64,000 nt of DNA, from positions 1,832,501 through 1,896,500 of the forward strand of contig AP025573.1 of the NCBI GenBank assembly GCA_022845895.1, given 5' to 3'. A program made the position numbers and the translations under genes. This document shows positions 58,394 through 64,000 of this stretch, piece by piece. Each line of letters begins with the position of its first letter. Position 1 is the first letter of the stretch. The notes beneath the pieces were generated by a model. It had not been told where the DNA came from. It saw nothing but the letters and a program-made list of their open reading frames with translations, and did no database searches. This DNA is from Lachnospiraceae bacterium. Its GTDB lineage: Bacteria; Bacillota; Clostridia; Lachnospirales; Lachnospiraceae.

Positions 58394-61051
58394 ATGGAAA
58401 AAGAGAATAGAAAAGGGAAAAAGGGCGGTTCGCCGTGCGGCGCAGGACGGCTGCTTGGCATAGCCATGTCGGCGGTATTTGTATGTTCCGCCTTGTTTTT
58501 GAAATGGCTGACTTTCGAAGGGAAGAGGTACACGCTGCCCCTGTTTCTCAAAGCGGTGCAGGAAAGCGGCGGCCTGCAGGAGTATTATAGCCTTGTGACT
58601 AAGACCGCCCTTAAGACCGTGTCAAATGAAGGGGCATATGCAGAGCTGCTGCCGTCCTATTATCTTCTGTACCTGATTGCGGCGGCTGCGCTCTTAAGCG
58701 TGATAAGAATAGTGCTGCTTGCCTTCCGCAGAAATCCCCGGTTCCTGAGGTATACGATCTATGGCATGGTGCTGATGGTATTTCTCGTGCTGTTGACCTT
58801 CGGCGGGTATCTGCCGGATGTCGGGCTGATTCTCTGCGTTATCGCTGTCGGAATCGACTGCCTGGGCGGAATATATCTGGAACAGAGGAGGCAGATGCAA
58901 AGAGAGGCAGAGATACTGAGACGTGAAGAAGCCAAAGAGAAAGAAGAGAGAAAGCGCAGGACATATTTCCCCGGCAAGTACGACCGCGGTTTCTACCATA
59001 TCGTCTGGAGAAACTTTGTCCATAACCGGAAGAGCTATCTTCTGTTTATCGCAGGCGCCGGCGGGATTGTCACGGTGCTTCACACTCTGCTCGGCGTACA
59101 GAGCGGGCTTAAATCGAGCGGTACCGGAATCGGCACCGGATATGACAATGGGATGCAGCGTATACTGGAGGAGATCCTTCCGGTAGCAGCATGCTTTTCC
59201 ATCTTGATTCTAGCCCTTATCATCACGCATTACCTCAGGACACGGATGCAGAATTACAGTATCTTCTACAGCCTCGGCATAAGGAAGCATACGCTGGTCC
59301 TCATAATCGTCCTGGAGTATGCCGCCTGTGTCATGATTGCACTGGCCGCAGGGCTGCTTCTGTCTGATGGGCTGCTTATCCTGGCAGGGAAGACCGTGTT
59401 TTCTGATATAGCAGAGTCCGTAGGCCGGCCGATGCAGGGAGTGAAGACATCCGGTGCTGCCGCGGGAATCTATATAGCTGCGGTCGCCGTGTCTTCTCTC
59501 GTCAACTACCATCTGTTCGGACATAAAAGCCTGTTTCAGATATCTACCAGAAGGCAGGAGCCGGAGAAGATACCACATCGGTTTCTTCTTCCCGGTATCG
59601 TGGCCGGACTGGCGGCCACTGTAGTATCGGCGGTACGGTACTGGCTGCCTCCTGAGACGGAGAAGTTCTCTGCAAATGTGTGGACGCTTGCAGGCTCCTT
59701 TGTGCTGTTTTGCTTTCTGTATGCCAGGATAGCTGAAGCCCACGCAGGGCGGTCGGCAGCCCGCGGGGATAAGCTTCTGTCCATCTTGCCGTGGCGGTAC
59801 CGGTTTAAGACAAATTACCGGTTCTGGTATCTGCTCTTTGCATTCCATCTTCTTTCGGGCATGATCTATATTCCGGAATATGCCGCTGTAGAGGCGTCCG
59901 GAGATACAGACAAGCTCTATCCGTATGACTTCGTCTGCATGTCCTATGATGAGGACGATGACTACTTCGCAGAACTGTCTGACACTTACGCTGCTGATAT
60001 CCATACATGGCCGATGCTCAGATGTACGACACCTCTCGGCGCGCCGTACACCTGGGAGCAGGCCGCCGCCAATCAGTATATGGGTGTCATGTGGCCCCAG
60101 GGACAGCATATCGCAGTGTCGGAGACATCCTATCGGGAGCTTAAGAAAGCTGTGGGGGAGCAGATAGAAGACAGGCCTGGTCTGCAGGAGAACGAGATTC
60201 ATGTCGTATTCCAGCAGGACGCTTCGGTCAAGAGCCATCCGCTGGAATGGTATATAGGTGACAAGGAGCCCAGGCTTCGTATCGGGCAGCCGATAAGGAG
60301 CTATAACTTTATGGAAAGGGAAATCCTGTTCCCGGCATACCATATGAAGAGCAGCGAACGAAGCATCCTGACCGGAATGTTCCAGCAGGGCAGGCAGGAG
60401 AATATCGTAGTGCTTTCCGACGAGGCATTTAATGGATATTTCTATGTCGGAACGGAAAAGGAAGGACCTACGCGGCTGAAGCTGATTCGCTGCAGCGGGG
60501 AAAACTATGAAAAGGTGGAACAGGAACTGGGGGCATTTGCAGAGAAGCACAAAAGCGATGCATCCTGGGACGACAGGATACAGCCGTACTATGCAAAGCA
60601 GACGGCGCTGGCAGAGACAGAAGCGGAACATCATTTTAAGAAAGCTGCCTGCATGGCAGTGCTTGCCGTACTTCTGATGGGGAGCTTCTTTCTCTTTTTT
60701 ATCAAGTACGGGCTGGAGCAGGAGGAGCTGGAGCAGAAGTTCAGCCAGCTCAAATGCCTCGGCATGCCGCAGAAGGATTGCCGCCGTCTCCTAAGAGGGG
60801 AAATGATGAAGATCGTGTGTGGAAGCTTTGTGCCGGCAGTCCTGCTGTCCATTCCATTTATATGTGCAGTGGCGGTAAAAAGAATGTATACGTCTGCGGA
60901 GCTGGCAGTGTATCTGAAGTCTCTTGGCTTATTGTTCTTGTGTTATTCATCACTATACGCAGCCGTCACGGCAGCGCTTGGGAAATATTATATGAGGGCG
61001 GTCCTTGGAGACAGGAAAAAGCAAAGGAGGCAGTTATGGGGACAATCTTAA
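58394..61051 (+). CDS. ABC transporter permease, FtsX/BceB-like, large
   Basis: 885 residues. An N-terminal block with about four helices (1-160) and a charged coil (166-190) precedes a first FtsX-like domain (about 210-380). A large extracellular region (about 490-740) follows, and the last three helices (about 755-875) form the second FtsX half with EELEQKFSQLKCLGMPQKDCR. Similar permeases pair with MacB-type ATPases and detect or pump antimicrobial peptides. It is clearly homologous to the partial gene at 61977. GAGGGACAGC ribosome-binding site. Confidence 0.85.
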   Translation: MEKENRKGKKGGSPCGAGRLLGIAMSAVFVCSALFLKWLTFEGKRYTLPLFLKAVQESGGLQEYYSLVTKTALKTVSNEGAYAELLPSYYLLYLIAAAALLSVIRIVLLAFRRNPRFLRYTIYGMVLMVFLVLLTFGGYLPDVGLILCVIAVGIDCLGGIYLEQRRQMQREAEILRREEAKEKEERKRRTYFPGKYDRGFYHIVWRNFVHNRKSYLLFIAGAGGIVTVLHTLLGVQSGLKSSGTGIGTGYDNGMQRILEEILPVAACFSILILALIITHYLRTRMQNYSIFYSLGIRKHTLVLIIVLEYAACVMIALAAGLLLSDGLLILAGKTVFSDIAESVGRPMQGVKTSGAAAGIYIAAVAVSSLVNYHLFGHKSLFQISTRRQEPEKIPHRFLLPGIVAGLAATVVSAVRYWLPPETEKFSANVWTLAGSFVLFCFLYARIAEAHAGRSAARGDKLLSILPWRYRFKTNYRFWYLLFAFHLLSGMIYIPEYAAVEASGDTDKLYPYDFVCMSYDEDDDYFAELSDTYAADIHTWPMLRCTTPLGAPYTWEQAAANQYMGVMWPQGQHIAVSETSYRELKKAVGEQIEDRPGLQENEIHVVFQQDASVKSHPLEWYIGDKEPRLRIGQPIRSYNFMEREILFPAYHMKSSERSILTGMFQQGRQENIVVLSDEAFNGYFYVGTEKEGPTRLKLIRCSGENYEKVEQELGAFAEKHKSDASWDDRIQPYYAKQTALAETEAEHHFKKAACMAVLAVLLMGSFFLFFIKYGLEQEELEQKFSQLKCLGMPQKDCRRLLRGEMMKIVCGSFVPAVLLSIPFICAVAVKRMYTSAELAVYLKSLGLLFLCYSSLYAAVTAALGKYYMRAVLGDRKKQRRQLWGQS

Positions 61052-61767
61052 AGGCAGAAGAGCTGGTAAAGACATACAACATACAGCAGGGGCCGGTACT
61101 TAAGGGCATCAGTCTCTCGGTAGAGGAAGAAGACTTCATTGCGGTGATGGGTCGTTCCGGCTGCGGAAAGACGACGCTGCTAAAGATACTCGGCCTGATG
61201 GATGAACCTACAGAGGGAAAAGTCTATGTGAAAGGCCGGGAAACGGCAGCGCTTTGGGAGGAGGAGATTTCTGACATCCGAAGGAAAGGCATGGGATTTG
61301 TGTTTCAGGATTACAATCTGATGGACAGCCTGACGGTGGAAGAAAATATCATGCTTCCGGCTATACTGGATAAGATGGAACCTGGACGAAGGAAAGCGAA
61401 GATGGAACAGCTGACGGCACAGTTTCAAATCAGCGGCCATACGGAGAAATATCCGTTCCAGATATCCGGCGGAGAGAGACAGAGGACCGCTCTCTGCCGC
61501 GCCCTCATGAATGATCCCGACCTGATTCTTGCCGACGAGCCTACCGGCAACCTGGATTCCGTCATGGGCGAAGAGGTGATTCAGTGGCTCAAGCGGCTGA
61601 ATGAGGAGTGGCACAAGACCGTGATCATCGTTACCCACGACCCGAAAATTGCCTGCAGATGCAGGAAGGTGCTGCTGCTCAAGGACGGGAGGCTGATCAA
61701 AGAGCTGGTCCGGGAAAGGGAGGATACATTTTATCAGGATATACTTGAACATACCGCCGGACTGTGA
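61036..61767 (+). CDS. ABC transporter ATP-binding protein (MacB/LolD/BceA type)
   Basis: 243 residues from the ATG at 61036 (CAAAGGAGGC upstream), overlapping the permease by 16 bp. Walker A GRSGCGKTT, Q-loop FQDYNLMDSLTVEENI, signature ISGGERQRTAL, Walker B LILADEPTGNLDS, switch His in VTHDPKI. It serves the FtsX-like permeases on either side. A 209-bp gap (61768-61976) without clear signals separates it from the second permease. Confidence 0.92.
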   Translation: MGTILKAEELVKTYNIQQGPVLKGISLSVEEEDFIAVMGRSGCGKTTLLKILGLMDEPTEGKVYVKGRETAALWEEEISDIRRKGMGFVFQDYNLMDSLTVEENIMLPAILDKMEPGRRKAKMEQLTAQFQISGHTEKYPFQISGGERQRTALCRALMNDPDLILADEPTGNLDSVMGEEVIQWLKRLNEEWHKTVIIVTHDPKIACRCRKVLLLKDGRLIKELVREREDTFYQDILEHTAGL

Positions 61768-61976
61768 GCGCTGTCACGCAGGACGGACCCTAAGTCAGGA
61801 ACATGCAGACTGACCACTGCGGCAAGAGGGTAGGACAGAAAGGCAGACTTGCCAAACGGAGGAATATGGAGTAGAGTGTGCTTATAAATCGCCGCCTGGA
61901 ATTTCGTATATTCTTTGACGTGAAAGCAGGTATTGATTTAAAACGTGTTCTATGAAGAAACGGGGGAAAGGTCTGC

Positions 61977-64000
61977 ATGAAAAAACATAGGGAAGAGATT
62001 GAGGGAAAATACTTTTCTGCCATAGCCTGCCTTCTGGCGGTGGCAGCCACCTTCTTTCTGCCATGGGCTGATACGGGGGCAGAAAAGTATACGCTATATG
62101 GATTCTTCCGGGCGGTATATGCTGCGGGAGGGATTGCGGAATATGCGCCGGATGGTGGAAATATATACGCGTCATACGTGGTGACTTATCTGGCGCTTGC
62201 AGGAGTGCTTCTTGTAGCGGTCCATGTAGTGCTTCTTCTGTTCAACAAAAGAAACAGAGTTCTGAATACGGCAATGTATAGCTGTACCTTTGTCTATTTT
62301 ACCGGGTATACGATATTCGGGGGATATGACGCTGGTCCGGCGCTTTTTGCGTTTGTGGCTGTTATAGGGTTAGAGTTCCTCGTGGTACTATACCTGGAAC
62401 AGAGTAAAGAAATCAATGAAAATTACCGGCTGATGAAGAAACGGGAGCGGGAAGAGAAGGAAGAACGGAGACGCCGCCTGCATTTCCCGGGGAGATATCC
62501 ACGCGAATTCTATTCCGTTATCTGGGACAATTTCAAATATAAATGGAAAAATTATGTACTTTTTATCTTAAGCGGCGTACTTTCCGCCACATTTCTGACT
62601 GTGGCGATAGGGATGAACTATATTCTCCGAAAAGTCCACTCCATAGAAGACATCGTTCTCGGAACCGGACTGCAGCAGATTCTGATACGCGCAATCGGTC
62701 TTATCATGTTTCTTACCATATTCCTGACTGCATTTGTATTTTCTTATTATATTAAAAGCAGGATGTCTGATTACCGAATGTTTACGGTCCTCGGCATCCG
62801 AAGCAGGACATTGTCTGTCATCATGATGGCAGAGTATGCCGGAAGCCTTTTTATCTCCTTTGCCGCAGGTGTGTCCGCCGGGACAGGGATACTGCTGTAT
62901 ATGAGACATCTTCTTGTAAAGAAGCTTGGCACGGAAGTGATCGTATCCAGCATCAGCCCGGTCATCTATCTATTTGCTCTGATTGGCTATATCATCGTGC
63001 TGATGATAGCCACTGCCATCAATTATGAGTCCTATCTCCGGGTGCGAGATTCTTTTGCCGCAGTAAATGATGTGGTGGGGGAAAAGATTCCGGGAAGATA
63101 CCTGATACTTGCCACCCTGCTGGGATTAGAGTTCATCCGGTCCAGCATCTCTGATTATGCGGACACGAGCTTGTGGACCGTAATCTATTTCACACTGGGC
63201 CTATACCTCACGGTTACATACGGAAAGGCGCTTCTGATGAAGTGGATGGACAAGTCGGAGCGGCATTATTATCGGCATCTCCTGGAAAAGATTCCTTTTT
63301 ATTACCGCTATAAGAAAAACTGCAGATATCTGGTCATGCTGACAACCGTCCATCTCCTTGCACTTGGGCTGTTCCTTATACAGTTCTGCGGCAATCTGAT
63401 TGCAGAGCCGGCCGAAAAGCTATGTCCATATGATTTTGTACTGACTATGCATGAGGAGGACGAAGAGACCGTGGCAGGCATAGAGCAGAAATATGATGCC
63501 AGGGCAGATGTCTATCCTATGCTGCGGGTTACGACGCCGACGGGCAATTCTTTTGACTTTATGGCAACGCTCATTATGTTTTCCCCTCCGGGGCAGAACA
63601 TCGGCATCTCGGAGGCTACTTACCGGAAGCTTTACGAGGCGCAGGGACTGCCGGAGCCATCCCCGCTTGGCTTAAAGGACGACGAGATTCACATCGTCTT
63701 TCAGCAGGACAGCTCCTATAAGGTCCGGCCAATCGACACATCGCCCGGGACAGGCCTTAAGGCTCCATATCTGAAGCTGGGACAGCCGCAGGGAGCCGGC
63801 GGGTATGAACAGTGGAAAGTCAAAGATTATGAGTGCAAGATTCTGACCGGCATGCTGCTGCGGGGATCGCAGGAGAATCTGGTGGTGTTTTCTGATGATT
63901 ATTTCAATAGTGCATATGCCAGTACCCAGGAAGATATCAAAAACCTCTGCCTGCTAAGAGTCCCAGAGGAGCATTACGCAGATGTGGACAAGGAGCTGAA
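61977..64000 (+). CDS. Second FtsX/BceB-like ABC permease (partial, runs off right edge)
   Basis: At least 674 residues, open to the end of the window without a stop. It starts MKKHREEIEGKYFSAIACLL at 61977, with GGGGGAAAGG upstream; an ATG at 61952 is in another frame and stops quickly. It parallels the 885-residue permease: N-terminal helices, a charged coil, LHFPGRYPREFYSVIWDNF (compare TYFPGKYDRGFYHIVWRNF), an FtsX domain and an extracellular region with DDEIHIVFQQDSS (compare NEIHVVFQQDAS). The two are paralogues around a single ATPase, perhaps one heteromeric complex. Confidence 0.88.
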   Translation, partial: MKKHREEIEGKYFSAIACLLAVAATFFLPWADTGAEKYTLYGFFRAVYAAGGIAEYAPDGGNIYASYVVTYLALAGVLLVAVHVVLLLFNKRNRVLNTAMYSCTFVYFTGYTIFGGYDAGPALFAFVAVIGLEFLVVLYLEQSKEINENYRLMKKREREEKEERRRRLHFPGRYPREFYSVIWDNFKYKWKNYVLFILSGVLSATFLTVAIGMNYILRKVHSIEDIVLGTGLQQILIRAIGLIMFLTIFLTAFVFSYYIKSRMSDYRMFTVLGIRSRTLSVIMMAEYAGSLFISFAAGVSAGTGILLYMRHLLVKKLGTEVIVSSISPVIYLFALIGYIIVLMIATAINYESYLRVRDSFAAVNDVVGEKIPGRYLILATLLGLEFIRSSISDYADTSLWTVIYFTLGLYLTVTYGKALLMKWMDKSERHYYRHLLEKIPFYYRYKKNCRYLVMLTTVHLLALGLFLIQFCGNLIAEPAEKLCPYDFVLTMHEEDEETVAGIEQKYDARADVYPMLRVTTPTGNSFDFMATLIMFSPPGQNIGISEATYRKLYEAQGLPEPSPLGLKDDEIHIVFQQDSSYKVRPIDTSPGTGLKAPYLKLGQPQGAGGYEQWKVKDYECKILTGMLLRGSQENLVVFSDDYFNSAYASTQEDIKNLCLLRVPEEHYADVDKEL

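Noticed and set aside
59210..60634. A 474-codon open frame antisense to the 885-residue permease
   Set aside because: The plus-strand protein has clear ABC-permease structure and a paralogue with matching motifs; the antisense reading is low-complexity and resembles no family.
1..64000. CRISPR arrays, tRNA or rRNA genes and riboswitches
   Set aside because: I looked for regularly spaced repeats, cloverleaf arms and the common leader motifs (including purine and T-box before the adenine and amino-acid genes) and found none I could support.

Overview
The window looks like a chromosome segment of a low-to-mid GC Firmicute, most probably a gut Lachnospiraceae (Clostridium scindens/hylemonae/Dorea-like). 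The reasons are the strong AGGAGG ribosome-binding sites, clostridial gene types (DUF5692 membrane protein, DUF4003 protein, QueH, TopB-like topoisomerase, large serine recombinase with a SHOCT partner), and the dense, mostly co-directional operons. I saw no rRNA, tRNA or CRISPR array. The species call is inference.

Layout. 0-13 kb: the end of an FeS/flavin oxidoreductase, hypA and a DUF5692 membrane protein; GntR and LysR regulators; an adenine permease/adenine deaminase operon; a small membrane protein with fused SecDF and a Na/Pi symporter; a DtxR-type regulator; and a protein with an ADP-ribosyltransferase-like R-S-E signature. 13.02-29.97 kb: an integrated island of about 16.95 kb. It splits an ABC-transporter permease gene, whose 3' end lies at 12915-13022 and whose 5' part lies at 29966-30664. 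Joining the two at the shared TAAA restores the reading frame exactly. The island carries a GHKL sensor kinase, a DUF4003 protein, a SHOCT-like protein with a large serine recombinase (likely its integrase), a galactitol-type PTS catabolic operon, its PRD regulator, its own enzyme I and HPr, and a Fic protein with a DUF3006 protein.

30-37 kb: the rest of the ABC transporter, a lipoprotein with a two-component system, queH, argH and asd. 37-52 kb: ppk1, a topoisomerase, a hexapeptide-repeat protein, a beta-hydroxyacid dehydrogenase with a metallo-beta-lactamase protein, an ABC exporter, mgsA, a sodium:solute symporter, and a 2-isopropylmalate synthase fused to an AraC-type DNA-binding domain. 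This segment is bracketed by two copies of a composite dispersed repeat in opposite orientation. 52-57 kb: a peptide-use cluster (amidohydrolase, aminopeptidase P, POT-family transporter); two of its promoters share a conserved block. 57-64 kb: an ECF sigma/anti-sigma pair followed by an ABC permease, an ATPase and a second permease that runs off the right edge.

The most notable observations are (1) the island and its reconstructable insertion site; (2) a family of structured dispersed repeats with covarying stems, each starting at a stop codon and forming a 600-820 bp composite present twice in inverted orientation; (3) the LeuA-AraC fusion; (4) the ART-like protein; (5) a perfect 80-bp palindrome beside a promoter.
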